DNA of 64,000 nucleotides from Acidaminococcus sp. (GTDB lineage: Bacteria; Bacillota; Negativicutes; Acidaminococcales; Acidaminococcaceae). The first letter of the stretch is position 1. Every line of letters starts with the position of its first letter. A model generated the notes under the pieces. It ran no database searches. It was given only the letters and a program-made list of their open reading frames with translations, and was not told where the DNA came from. Made by a program: the position numbers and the translations under genes. Positions 16,237-29,543 of this stretch are shown piece by piece. The stretch is from NCBI GenBank assembly GCA_022482815.1, contig JAKVOM010000001.1, positions 682,001 to 746,000 on the forward strand, written 5' to 3'.

Positions 16237-16285
16237 AGAGGGACTGTGAAAAATGAGTATCTTTTCACAGTCCCTCTGTTTTTTA
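16237..16285 (+). terminator. Intrinsic terminator (GGACTGTGAAA family)
   Basis: AGAGGGACTGTGAAAA pairs with TTTTCACAGTCCCTCT, followed by GTTTTTT. Confidence 0.92.
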
Positions 16286-16374
16286 TACTTGCAAGGAGAG
16301 AAAGCTTTTAGTGAGGGCCTGAAAGGACAAAAAATAAAATTGTAAATAACGTAACAAAAAAATTAAAAAAGTGC

Positions 16375-16403
16375 TTGCTTTTTTTCTGCAAAGAGAGTAT
16401 AGT
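16375..16403 (+). promoter_or_regulatory. rRNA operon promoter P1
   Basis: TTGCTT (16375-16380), 17-bp spacer, TATAGT (16398-16403), preceded by an A/T-rich stretch like an UP element (16320-16370). Confidence 0.7.
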
Positions 16404-16494
16404 ATCTACTTGCCGGCGGGAAACAAACCCGATGGCAAAGCCTGCGGAGGCTCCTGACAACGAAAAATTTCAAAAAGAAATTTTAAAAAAGATG

Positions 16495-16523
16495 TTGACA
16501 GGGAATCGCTTCCGTGGTAATAT
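16495..16523 (+). promoter_or_regulatory. rRNA operon promoter P2
   Basis: TTGACA (16495-16500), 17-bp spacer, TAATAT (16518-16523), preceded by A-rich tracts. A tandem P1/P2 arrangement is typical of rRNA operons. Confidence 0.8.
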
Positions 16524-16702
16524 ATAAAAGCTGTCACCGATGAGGTGCTCAGCAAGGAATGAACCTTGAGAACTGAATATTGATTGACAGATGTGCGGGT
16601 CAAGTCACTTTTAGTGACGCGACCGAGTCACTTCGAGAAAACGAAGTAAAAAAACAAGAAGCTAGTATTTCAAGAGCCAAGCGGCTCTTCAAAATAATCC
16701 TA
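16524..16702 (+). other. 16S rRNA leader with 5' arm of the processing stem
   Basis: The transcribed leader holds a boxA-like TGAACCTTGAGAACTGAA (about 16559-16576). Positions 16576-16597 are nearly complementary to 18307-18329 in the spacer; the two arms form the long stem, presumably an RNase III site, that brackets the 16S rRNA. No ORF is present. Confidence 0.7.
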
Positions 16703-18258
<1,556 letters not shown>

Positions 18259-18652
18259 CTATGGAGAACCAATCAGGACGGAGGTCCTGGTTCAATCTCT
18301 CGTCGACGCACATCTGTCCGGTCAATATTTGGTTCCCAGGGCTTGTCCCTGGAACATGAACCCTGAAAACTTCATAGAAGAGACAAAAAAAGTCTTGTAT
18401 GTTGTGATGAACATGCAAGCACCTCTGATCTAAATGCGAATTTAGAAATGAGTTTAACGAGAAAAGAACCAAGGAACAAACGTTCCTTAGTACTTGAACT
18501 CGCAAGAGAAATCTAGCGAGAATTTCACGAAGAGAAATCGGATGAATCCGAGGAATGCCGAGCATGGCGAGGGAGATAATACTGAGGTATATCGACCGAG
18601 GTACGCGGAGGTATGACGAAGGAGTCGCCGATTTATCGAAGTGAAAAGATAA
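18259..18652 (+). other. 16S-23S internal transcribed spacer without tRNA genes
   Basis: About 390 bases with no cloverleaf or TTCRANYC-type tRNA signal on either strand. Positions 18307-18329 pair with 16576-16597 (16S stem), and 18361-18384 pair with 21582-21604 (23S stem, two mismatches). A boxA-like TGAACCCTGAAAACTTCATA lies at 18357-18376. The rest is structured but unassigned. Confidence 0.75.
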
Positions 18653-21556
<2,904 letters not shown>

Positions 21557-21620
21557 AAGCTCGAGATAGAAGATGTAAGAAGTCTCTTCATGAAGTTTTG
21601 AGGGCTCATGCCTTCAGTAA

Positions 21621-21742
21621 ATCCGGTGATGATAGCCAAGGGGATCCACCTGTTCCCATGCCGAACACAGTAGTTAAGCCCTTGTACGCCGAAAGTACTC
21701 GACTGGAAACGGTCCGGGAGGATAGGGCGTTGCCGGTTGGAT
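21621..21742 (+). rRNA. rrf: 5S ribosomal RNA
   Basis: About 120 bases, containing the conserved CCATGCCGAACACAGTAGTTAAG. Terminal segments near ATCCGGTGAT and GCCGGTTGGAT form the closing helix. It follows the 23S gene by about 65 bases. The exact ends are approximate. Confidence 0.92.
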
Positions 21743-21744
21743 TG

Positions 21745-21785
21745 ACTCCTGAATGACGAATGTCGTTCAGGAGTTTTTCTTTTGC
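21745..21785 (+). terminator. rRNA operon terminator
   Basis: ACTCCTGAATGAC pairs with GTCGTTCAGGAGT, followed by TTTTTCTTTT. Confidence 0.93.
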
Positions 21786-21981
21786 CTGAAAAAGCTAGAA
21801 CACGAGTTTATCTTTGTGTAACTTATATTAAATTTCTTTTAATTCCTTTTTTCCTTTACTTGTGAATTTCCTTTTGGAATGCTATACTTTTCGTGATGTA
21901 AATAAATTATATTTATAAATAAAAAATATTTTTAGTATACAGAGATACATTTCTTGATGGGATTGGAAAGAAGGGGATTTT

Positions 21982-24900
21982 ATGGAGAAAAAAGTGAAAA
22001 TTAAGATACTTCTGGCTGTGCTTGGGCTTTCATGTCTGTACGTGCCACCTGTTTTTGCGGATCCGTTGAATTTGACTAACAATTCAAATGATGTTTCTTA
22101 TCCGATTATTCTTTCTGCTAGTAATGGAAATGCGGGAGATAATTCTATCGTAGCTACAACAGGGAAGAATACGATTACTGCTTCTTCGGGTTCTTATGCT
22201 GTCCATACGTTTACTGATTCCTCACAGAGAACAAATCCTGTCAATCTTACCATAGAGGGCAAAACGGGTAATGAAATTATTTCGGAGAGAGGCTCAGGTG
22301 TTGTGGCTGGTTACTATGATGTCGAGGGGAGTACGTCTAATTTTGGTTATGGCGGAACCCTTAAGGTGATTGCAGATACAGGAGATAACGTAATTCAGGG
22401 GAACGGTGATCAAGGATATGGTGTGGCTGCCATTAACTCTATCGATGCGAACTCCGGTGTTACCATTGAATCAGTGACGGGCAATAACAAAATTACGGGA
22501 TCTGCCGATGCGGCTGCAGCTGCAAATGGTATCCTCATTATAAAGGCGGACCAGAGCTCTAACTATTTAGAGGGAAACAGATCAGACAACCTGACTGTTG
22601 ACAGCGAAGGCCATGCACTTCATGTGTCTAACCCAAACAATACCTTTAATTCCACGGACCGCGGCGTGGGGTATAGTCTCATAGAGGTGGATGCCGGTAC
22701 ATCCAATACATTCATTGGTAATTATGATATGGCTATCGTCGCTAATGGCGAGAATGCGACGGCCAATATTTCCGCCGGGACGACCAATACGGTTAAACTT
22801 GAAGGCAATGCGCAGCGCACGGCTGGCGGCACAGGAATTTCTCTTGGCAGTGACAATGTTTGGGCCGATTATGCTACAGATACGGCTGAAACGGCCGCTA
22901 TCTTTGCAGCAAACGGTGGTACAGTCAATTTGAGTGGACAAGAGGGAAATACCATTACCGGCGGGGATATGGGTATTTGGGCATTGACGCAAAACCAGAA
23001 AGATGTTGATGAAGATGTTGCCGCAACGGTGACCGTGACTTCAGAAGAGGGAACCAACACGGTGTCCGGTTCCATCTATGGGATTTTGTCTGATCGTTCT
23101 TTCGACGGCGAGATAGATTCTTCCCATGTACAGATGATTACGGGGCTTTTTGAAAGTGAAGAAGTAATATATAATGGCGAAACGCATACGGAATACCATT
23201 TAGGAAATGCCGTCAAGCCGGCTCCTTCTGTGACTCTTGAAGGGATTAATAATAAAATAACAGGGACGAATGGCGCCGGCGTGCGGGCTGATGATGGAGC
23301 TAATGTCTCAATTATAGCTGGACAAGATAATACTATTTCCGGGCCTATAGGAATTCAGTCAGAAGATAGAAGCAGCGTGTCAGTCACAGGACAAAGAAAC
23401 AACACTATCAGCGGCAGTAATGTTGGGCTCTATGCGAAAAGTCAGATAACATATTGCAATTTTTCAAGTGGAGGGGCCTCTAGCCATGGGTACTGGACAC
23501 ATTATATTGACCCTTCTTCTATCTCGATAACTTCTAACGGCGGTACGAATTTAGTCGAAGGAACGAATATTGGAATCCATGTGACTCGGACTCTTAATAG
23601 TACGGGAAGATACTCTAGAAATAGCGACTATGATTACAATAATAAACAGTATAATTATTATCTTGTTTTCAGAGAGGGGAATTCTCCAGGCTCGACGGTG
23701 CTGCTGGATGGGGTAAATAATGAAGTTTCCGGGAAGATAGGAATCAAGGCGGAAAACGATGCCACGGTGACTCTGAAGGCCACAAGAGAAAATAAAGTAT
23801 CCGGCAGCGATGCAGCTATTGTGGCACTGACAGGCAGCAAGACGACGGTGTCTGGCGGTAGTGCGGATATTGTCGGTGATTTGCTTGCGGCTCATGGTTA
23901 TACTTATATTCAGCACGGTTTGGGTTCATTGCCGGAGGAGACGCGGCAGTATCTTTCTACTATTGATATAGGATATGGCGCCGACAGCACTGTCAATGGC
24001 GATATGAGAGCTTATAAAGCAGGTAGCATCACAGTGGCTCCGGCAGAAGGGGAAATGGGTTCTATCGCGATTACAGGGAATGCCTATGCCTATGGATCCG
24101 ATAGTGACCTTCCAGCATCAATAGATACCAGTGACATCGGTCTTGTTATACCTGATGAAATCTATTATGGCAATGAAATTAATACGGATACTCCGGCAAC
24201 CGGTACCGTCGACATTACGCTCTCTAACGGTTCCACTTGGAGCGGTACGGCCGATACGGGACTTATGGCATACCAGGATGGAGATATAACGGAAGACAAG
24301 ATTGGCACAGTCAACTTGGAGCTCAATGACACTTCCATCTGGACCATGACCGATTCCAGCGCTATTACGGATCTTTCCGGAAATGGAGGGACAGTCTACT
24401 ATCATGACGGCGGCGATGCGCTTCAAGTCGATACTGTCACCGGCTCTCACACCTGGGCTTTGGACCTCAACTATGATGATCATTCACAGAGTGACATGAT
24501 TTACGTGGTAAACGGCACGTCCGATACCCAGACACTCGTCGTAAAGAACCTGAGTGAACTAAACAGCCAGATGGATGACGGCGACGCCGTGCGCTTTGCC
24601 ACGGTGAAAAATTCCGGGGGCGGATTCAAGGAAGGGACATCGTATTATCTGACAGACGGTCTTTATAATGATACGCTGACCATCGATAACCGTACGATTT
24701 CTGAAGATCCTGATGCGGATGAAAATTACAACGGCGGTAATAAGCCGTCACAGGAAACAGTCGCCAGCCTCTATGGCGGTGACGATGCTACGAACATTTA
24801 TCTCGTTAAGACGGTCGATGCAGAGGAGAATGCCGGTGCTGTTACTCCGGATAAATCCCGCGACATCGTATGGCGCTACGTAACGGATCTGGATACCTTT

Positions 24901-25788
24901 ACGAATCGTACCGGTCAGAGCCAGTACTTCACGCCCGGCGCGGACCAGGGCGGCTGGGTTCGCCTGAGATACCGCAATCTCGGCGTTGATGGTGTCGGCG
25001 AAGTGGACGGCAATACGTATGAACTGGGATATACGGCCGTAACCCGCCAGAATGACGAACGGAAGGACCGCTTCAGTGCTTCTGTGTCCTATGGCAAAGA
25101 AACGGGCAGCTGGGAAGGCTATGGCGGCGACCTCGAAATCCGCGATTTTACGGTCAGCCTGTTTGATACGCATGAATATTATCCGAGCGCCGAAGAGATG
25201 GCAAAGAAACCGGCCTGGAAGCAGGGCACTCACAGCTACTGGGATAACTACTTCAAGTATCATCATGTGAAGACCGAATACGGTGCTGTCGATCATCATA
25301 CGGGCCTCAAATATGACGGCGACTACAGCCAGAACGTGTACAGTCTCTCTACCGAATACGGGCGGATCAATAAGCTCGACGAAAAGTGGAGCATTGTACC
25401 GCAGGCGCAGCTGCAGCTGTCGTATCTCGGCGGCTATGATTATGTGGACAGCCAGGATATCCACGTGGACGGCGACCACGACTGGAGCCTTATCGGCCGT
25501 CTTGGCTTTGACCTGGTGGATTATCTCGACAAGAAACAGGATAACAAGATCTATTTCAAGGCCAGCCTGCTGCATGAATTCTTCGACGGCAACGACGTGA
25601 CCGTGAGTGCGCTCGGTGACAGTCTCCGCCATGAAGGCGACCTGAGCGGAACCTGGGGCGTCATCGGTCTGGGCTACAGCTCCAGGATCGGTGAAAAGCA
25701 ATACTTCTATCTGGATGCGGAACGCTACATCGGCAACGACTTTGACAGGACGTACAACATCCGTGCCGGCGTGAACTGGAAGTTCTAA
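21982..25788 (+). CDS. Type V autotransporter (beta-helix-like passenger plus outer-membrane barrel)
   Basis: A 1268-residue protein. The signal peptide (about 1-26, ending VFA) leads to a passenger of about 950 residues with irregular repeats of 'xNTIxGxxxGIxA' type (KITGSADAAAA, NTITGGDMGIWA, NTISGSNVGLYA, NEVSGKIGIKAEN), typical of a right-handed beta-helix in adhesins. From about residue 960 follow a linker and a C-terminal autotransporter barrel (GWVRLRYRNLGVD, then alternating strands) ending AGVNWKF with a terminal Phe, the signal for the outer-membrane insertion machinery. No protease triad is evident, so an adhesin role is inferred. The passenger half is clearly more AT-rich than the barrel half. 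AAAGAAGGGG precedes the start. Confidence 0.93.
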   Translation: MEKKVKIKILLAVLGLSCLYVPPVFADPLNLTNNSNDVSYPIILSASNGNAGDNSIVATTGKNTITASSGSYAVHTFTDSSQRTNPVNLTIEGKTGNEIISERGSGVVAGYYDVEGSTSNFGYGGTLKVIADTGDNVIQGNGDQGYGVAAINSIDANSGVTIESVTGNNKITGSADAAAAANGILIIKADQSSNYLEGNRSDNLTVDSEGHALHVSNPNNTFNSTDRGVGYSLIEVDAGTSNTFIGNYDMAIVANGENATANISAGTTNTVKLEGNAQRTAGGTGISLGSDNVWADYATDTAETAAIFAANGGTVNLSGQEGNTITGGDMGIWALTQNQKDVDEDVAATVTVTSEEGTNTVSGSIYGILSDRSFDGEIDSSHVQMITGLFESEEVIYNGETHTEYHLGNAVKPAPSVTLEGINNKITGTNGAGVRADDGANVSIIAGQDNTISGPIGIQSEDRSSVSVTGQRNNTISGSNVGLYAKSQITYCNFSSGGASSHGYWTHYIDPSSISITSNGGTNLVEGTNIGIHVTRTLNSTGRYSRNSDYDYNNKQYNYYLVFREGNSPGSTVLLDGVNNEVSGKIGIKAENDATVTLKATRENKVSGSDAAIVALTGSKTTVSGGSADIVGDLLAAHGYTYIQHGLGSLPEETRQYLSTIDIGYGADSTVNGDMRAYKAGSITVAPAEGEMGSIAITGNAYAYGSDSDLPASIDTSDIGLVIPDEIYYGNEINTDTPATGTVDITLSNGSTWSGTADTGLMAYQDGDITEDKIGTVNLELNDTSIWTMTDSSAITDLSGNGGTVYYHDGGDALQVDTVTGSHTWALDLNYDDHSQSDMIYVVNGTSDTQTLVVKNLSELNSQMDDGDAVRFATVKNSGGGFKEGTSYYLTDGLYNDTLTIDNRTISEDPDADENYNGGNKPSQETVASLYGGDDATNIYLVKTVDAEENAGAVTPDKSRDIVWRYVTDLDTFTNRTGQSQYFTPGADQGGWVRLRYRNLGVDGVGEVDGNTYELGYTAVTRQNDERKDRFSASVSYGKETGSWEGYGGDLEIRDFTVSLFDTHEYYPSAEEMAKKPAWKQGTHSYWDNYFKYHHVKTEYGAVDHHTGLKYDGDYSQNVYSLSTEYGRINKLDEKWSIVPQAQLQLSYLGGYDYVDSQDIHVDGDHDWSLIGRLGFDLVDYLDKKQDNKIYFKASLLHEFFDGNDVTVSALGDSLRHEGDLSGTWGVIGLGYSSRIGEKQYFYLDAERYIGNDFDRTYNIRAGVNWKF

Positions 25789-25850
25789 AGAACTGCTGGT
25801 TGTGTGTCGCGGGTCGTAATGCAGGCTGAAAATCAAAAAACTAACATCTT

Positions 25851-25890
25851 AAAAAAAGGAATGTCGCAAAAAATGCGGCATTCTTTTTTA
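25851..25890 (+). terminator. Intrinsic terminator
   Basis: AAAAAAAGGAATGTCGCA pairs with TGCGGCATTCTTTTTT, with a run of T. Confidence 0.9.
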
Positions 25891-25967
25891 TGCTTCAAAA
25901 CATTTACAAACTTCCCGTCACTCACTGCATTCAGACAGTAACAAATCATTGATATATTTTGATTAAA

Positions 25968-25998
25968 TAGAGATATCTCATAGAGATGTCTCTATAAT
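25968..25998 (+). promoter_or_regulatory. Tandem palindromic operator overlapping a -10 element
   Basis: Two similar palindromes lie in tandem: GAGATATCTC (25970-25979) and AGAGATGTCTCT (25982-25993). Their centres are about 13 bp apart, and the second abuts TATAAT (25993-25998). This layout suggests a repressor or LysR-type site controlling the tricarboxylate gene cluster about 100 bases downstream. The cognate regulator is not proven; the LysR gene at 29544-30470 is the local candidate. Confidence 0.6.
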
Positions 25999-26101
25999 TT
26001 ATATGCGACATTAAGTATTAGAAATTGTTAGAATATTCATTTAAACTAAAAATCAATAAAGATGCATCGGTGCTTGTTTTGTTTATAGAAGGGAGTACGC
26101 A

Positions 26102-26974
26102 ATGGAAGAAAAAAGAGATCAAGTTCCTTATTGCAGCGGCAGAAATTTTCCTAAGGTCACAGTTCCTCAAAACGCCTGCGACTGTCATCATCATATTTAT
26201 GATCCGGTTCATTTCGCATATCAGCCGACGGACGTCCGCAATCAGCCTCCTGCGACGGTTGACGTCTACCGGATGCTGCAGCGGAAACTGGGGCTTACGC
26301 GAAATGTCATTGTGCAGCCTTCTGCTTATGGAACGGATAATCGCTGTACTTTGGCAGCGCTCAAAGAAATGGGAAAGCAAAAGACGCGGGCCATTGTGGT
26401 AGTGGATGCCACGATTACGGAACGGGAGTTAAAGGATTATGACGACCTCGGGGTCAGAGGAGTCCGGTTCAACATTAATTGTGGTTACGATGGCAATTGG
26501 ACCAAAATCCAGGAAATCTGTGAAAAGATTGCTGCTTTTCATTGGTGTGCCTGTTTCTGGATGCCTGCAGATCTCTTGTGGGACGCACGGGATGTGATTG
26601 AGAATCTTCCCTGCACGGTAGTTCTCGATCACCGGGGCCATCTGCCAAGCAATATGGGCATGCGGCACTCGGCTTTTTCTCTTATCTGCGACTGGCTGAA
26701 AAGTGGAAAGGTTTATGTAAAATTGTCCGGTTTGTATATTGATACGGTGACCCCGGATTACAGCGATACCATGAAAATCGGAAAAGCATTTACAAAGATG
26801 AATAGTAATCAAATTCTTTGGGGAACTGATTGGCCGCATCCTTCGTGTTATTCCAAACTCAGACCAATGCCGGATGATGCGTATATGCTGGATTGCTTGA
26901 TGGATCAGGCCGGTACGGAAGAGAATTTCCGAAAAATCCTGGTGGATAACCCGGCAAAACTTTTTGGATTTTAA
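26102..26974 (+). CDS. LigI-like metal-dependent lactonase/amidohydrolase (COG3618 family)
   Basis: A 290-residue TIM-barrel hydrolase of the amidohydrolase_2 family that includes 2-pyrone-4,6-dicarboxylate lactonase (LigI) and sugar-acid lactonases. The catalytic set is visible: H29-x-H31 (CDCHHHIYD), H177 (VVLDHRGH) and D243 (LWGTDWPHP), matching the LigI pattern. The substrate is unknown. The partners (a 2-hydroxycarboxylate carrier and a PrpF isomerase) point to a lactone or unsaturated form of a di- or tricarboxylate. It is the first gene of the cluster; AGAAGGGAG precedes the ATG. The downstream transporter starts 18 bases after its stop. Confidence 0.85.
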   Translation: MEEKRDQVPYCSGRNFPKVTVPQNACDCHHHIYDPVHFAYQPTDVRNQPPATVDVYRMLQRKLGLTRNVIVQPSAYGTDNRCTLAALKEMGKQKTRAIVVVDATITERELKDYDDLGVRGVRFNINCGYDGNWTKIQEICEKIAAFHWCACFWMPADLLWDARDVIENLPCTVVLDHRGHLPSNMGMRHSAFSLICDWLKSGKVYVKLSGLYIDTVTPDYSDTMKIGKAFTKMNSNQILWGTDWPHPSCYSKLRPMPDDAYMLDCLMDQAGTEENFRKILVDNPAKLFGF

Positions 26975-26992
26975 AGAGAAAGGATTGTAATC

Positions 26993-28300
26993 ATGGATGA
27001 AAATAAAGGTCTGACTATTTACGGAATGGACTGGAAACTCTTTGCTTTTTTTGCCATCATTGTCATAGTTTCCGGCTGCTTGGGCATTATTCCCAACCAG
27101 ATGATTGGTGGGATTGCTGTGATGTTTACTCTCGGCATTATTTTTGGGGAACTGGGAGAACGACTTCCTATATGGAATAAATACTGCGGCGGCGGTGCTA
27201 TTCTTGCGTTCCTTGGCTGCGGACTTTTGACTTACTTTAATATTATGCCGAAAAATATCATAGCCATTTCCAAGGGATGGATGAGTACCTATAGCTTTTT
27301 GAACGTGTTTATCTCCATGCTGGTTGTAGGCAGTCTTTTAGGGCTGGACCGCAAATTGTTAATCAAATCCGGCTTGCTGTATCTGCCGGCACTCCTTGCT
27401 TCATTAGGTGTAGCTGCCCTTTTTGGAGTCCTTGGAGGGTATATTTTCGGAATTTCTCCTGCGGAAACGATTACTGCCTATGTACTGCCTATTATGGGCG
27501 GAGGTGCCGGAGCGGGCGCAATCCCCATGGCTCAGGTATATCAGGATGTTACCGGTAAAGACTCTTCTTCTTATTTGAGCTTTGCTATTGCTATTCTGGC
27601 AATCGGGAATATTCTGGCTATCGCTTTTGCCGTCGTTCTGGATAACCTTGGCCGCGTTTTTCCCAAATTAACAGGACACGGCAAACTGGTCAAAGCTGAT
27701 TCTTCAAAGATAGAAACGGAAGAGAGTGCCGAACGGGCAAAAATTAATCTGACTATGGACGATATTGGCTCGGCCATATTCCTTGTCGGAGGATTCTTTG
27801 TGCTGGCTCAACTGATGGCTAAAAAGATTCTTCCTTCAGTATTTGGAGTTGCAATTCCTAATTTTGCCTATTTGATTATTTTTGCAGCGCTGGCTAACAT
27901 TTTGAATCTGATACCGGAACGAAACAAACTGGCTTGTCAAAAGCTGCAGGTTTTTTGCGGCAATAAACTGGTGTGGATTCAGATGGCTGGCTGCGGGATT
28001 ACTTTAATCAACTTCAAGCAAATGATTAGTGTAATGAGTCCTGCCAACTTGACGATGGCGCTGCTGATCGTCGTAGGATGTATTATTGGGTCAGGTGTAT
28101 TCGGGTATCTGGTCGGTTTCTATCCTATTGAATCGGCTATTACTGCCGGTCTTTGCATGGCTAATATGGGCGGTGCCGGTGACCTTGCCGTATTGGGGGC
28201 TGCAAAACGTATGGAACTCATGAGCTATGCTCAAATTTCTTCTCGTATCGGCGGAGCCATTGTACTTTTGGTCGGTAGTTTTATTTTCCAATTCTTATAA
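26993..28300 (+). CDS. 2-hydroxycarboxylate transporter family carrier (CitS/MaeN-like)
   Basis: A 435-residue inner-membrane carrier with about eleven hydrophobic segments. Both re-entrant-loop signatures of the 2-HCT family are present: GGGAGAGAIPMAQVY (about residue 170) and NMGGAGDLAVLGAAKRMELM, followed by QISSRIGG, whose Arg binds the substrate carboxylate in CitS. Family members move citrate, malate or similar acids with sodium or protons. Here the substrate is likely a tricarboxylate (inference from PrpF next door). AGAAAGG precedes ATG 26993. Genes on both sides are within 25 bases, so one operon is likely. Confidence 0.9.
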   Translation: MDENKGLTIYGMDWKLFAFFAIIVIVSGCLGIIPNQMIGGIAVMFTLGIIFGELGERLPIWNKYCGGGAILAFLGCGLLTYFNIMPKNIIAISKGWMSTYSFLNVFISMLVVGSLLGLDRKLLIKSGLLYLPALLASLGVAALFGVLGGYIFGISPAETITAYVLPIMGGGAGAGAIPMAQVYQDVTGKDSSSYLSFAIAILAIGNILAIAFAVVLDNLGRVFPKLTGHGKLVKADSSKIETEESAERAKINLTMDDIGSAIFLVGGFFVLAQLMAKKILPSVFGVAIPNFAYLIIFAALANILNLIPERNKLACQKLQVFCGNKLVWIQMAGCGITLINFKQMISVMSPANLTMALLIVVGCIIGSGVFGYLVGFYPIESAITAGLCMANMGGAGDLAVLGAAKRMELMSYAQISSRIGGAIVLLVGSFIFQFL

Positions 28301-28322
28301 GCGGTAAAAAGAGGTTATAACC

Positions 28323-29462
28323 ATGAGAAAATTCAGAACGGTTTATATGCGCGGCGGTACAAGTAAAGGCTGTTTGTTTCATCGGGAAGACTTACCGACA
28401 GATCCTAAGGAATGGGATTCTATTTTTCTGCAGGTAATGGGAAATCCTGATCCGAAGCAAATGGATGGTATGGGAGGGACAGTCTCTTCCAACAATAAAA
28501 TCGTTGTGATTTGGAAGAGCCAGGAACCAGATGTAGATATTGAATATCTTGTCGGACAGGTTATCGTTGGGAAGAGCCAGGTGGATTATAAATCAAACTG
28601 CGGCAACATGACGGCCGCGGTGCCGGCTTATGCTGTTGAAGAAGGTATGGTTCCGATTGTAGAGCCGGTTACGATGGTTCGTATGCTGAACAAAAATACA
28701 GATAAAAAAATCAATGTTACGGTTCCTATCGATCCAGAAACGCATACCTTTGCCCAGAACGGAGATTGTCATATTGCCGGTATCGATGGTAACGCCGCAG
28801 AACTAAGGGTTAATTTCCTGGACCCTGCCGGTTCCAAAACCGGGAAACTGCTGCCGACCGGCCGCGTACTGGAGGGCCTGGATATTGATGGTAAACGCAT
28901 TGAGGCCACCCTCGTAGATGTTTCGAATCCTTTGATTTTGGTTCGGGCAGAAGATGTAGGGCTCATGGGAACGGAGCTGCCTGCTGAGGTTGATGCCAAT
29001 AAAAGAGCTGCCACATTGCTTGAAAAAATTCGCGGTACCGCTGCTGTCATGATGGGTTTTGCCAGAAATTTGGAGGATGCCAAAGCGAATTCTCCAGCGG
29101 TACCTAAAGTAGGCGTTTTTACCGGCCCGAAGACGTATAAAGGGATTGGCGGCGATACGATAGAGGCAGCTTCGATGGATGTATGTGTCCGCGTGATTTC
29201 CGTTTTTAAATGCCATAAAGCATGTCCGCTTACAGCTGCTAATTCAGTGGCAGTAATGTCCAAGCTGAAAGAATCCATCATCGATAAGACGCTGCATACC
29301 GCTGATGCACTTGCTGAGGGTGTCCGCATTGGCCATCCAAGCGGTGTCATGACGCAGTATGTGGATATGGAAGAAAGTAACGGAACGGTAAAGGTGAATG
29401 GGGTCGCCGGGCAGCGTACGGCGCGCCGCATTATGGATGGCTTTGTTTACGTTAGAAATTGA
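28323..29462 (+). CDS. PrpF/4-oxalomesaconate tautomerase-family isomerase
   Basis: A 379-residue enzyme of the PrpF family (double diaminopimelate-epimerase fold). It has the N-terminal signature YMRGGTSKGCLFHREDLP, the loop MDGMGGTVSSNNK, and the active-site segment VDYKSNCGNMTAAV (K90 and C93). Relatives interconvert trans- and cis-aconitate or methylaconitate, or tautomerise 4-oxalomesaconate, by moving a proton at a C=C bond without cofactor. Beside a 2-HCT carrier, aconitate isomerisation feeding citrate/glutamate metabolism is the simplest reading. It is the last gene of the cluster, with AAAGAGG before the ATG. Confidence 0.88.
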   Translation: MRKFRTVYMRGGTSKGCLFHREDLPTDPKEWDSIFLQVMGNPDPKQMDGMGGTVSSNNKIVVIWKSQEPDVDIEYLVGQVIVGKSQVDYKSNCGNMTAAVPAYAVEEGMVPIVEPVTMVRMLNKNTDKKINVTVPIDPETHTFAQNGDCHIAGIDGNAAELRVNFLDPAGSKTGKLLPTGRVLEGLDIDGKRIEATLVDVSNPLILVRAEDVGLMGTELPAEVDANKRAATLLEKIRGTAAVMMGFARNLEDAKANSPAVPKVGVFTGPKTYKGIGGDTIEAASMDVCVRVISVFKCHKACPLTAANSVAVMSKLKESIIDKTLHTADALAEGVRIGHPSGVMTQYVDMEESNGTVKVNGVAGQRTARRIMDGFVYVRN

Positions 29463-29495
29463 GGGACAGGAGTCTCGACCTGATAGATGACTTTT

Positions 29496-29538
29496 AAAAT
29501 AAAGGGCTGCCGCAAAAACGCGGCAGCCCTTTATTTCT
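29496..29538. terminator. Bidirectional intrinsic terminator (GGGCTGCCGC family)
   Basis: AAATAAAGGGCTGCCGC pairs with GCGGCAGCCCTTTATTT, with A and T runs on both sides. It serves the PrpF gene on plus and the LysR gene on minus. Confidence 0.92.
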
Positions 29539-29543
29539 GCTGG

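Noticed and set aside
18259-18652. tRNA-Ile or tRNA-Ala in the rRNA spacer
   Set aside because: No cloverleaf, T-arm or CCA-adjacent signal was found on either strand.
24748-25836. 362-codon open frame antisense to the autotransporter barrel
   Set aside because: It is caused by the GC-rich, stop-poor composition of the barrel-coding end; no start signal or domain is present.
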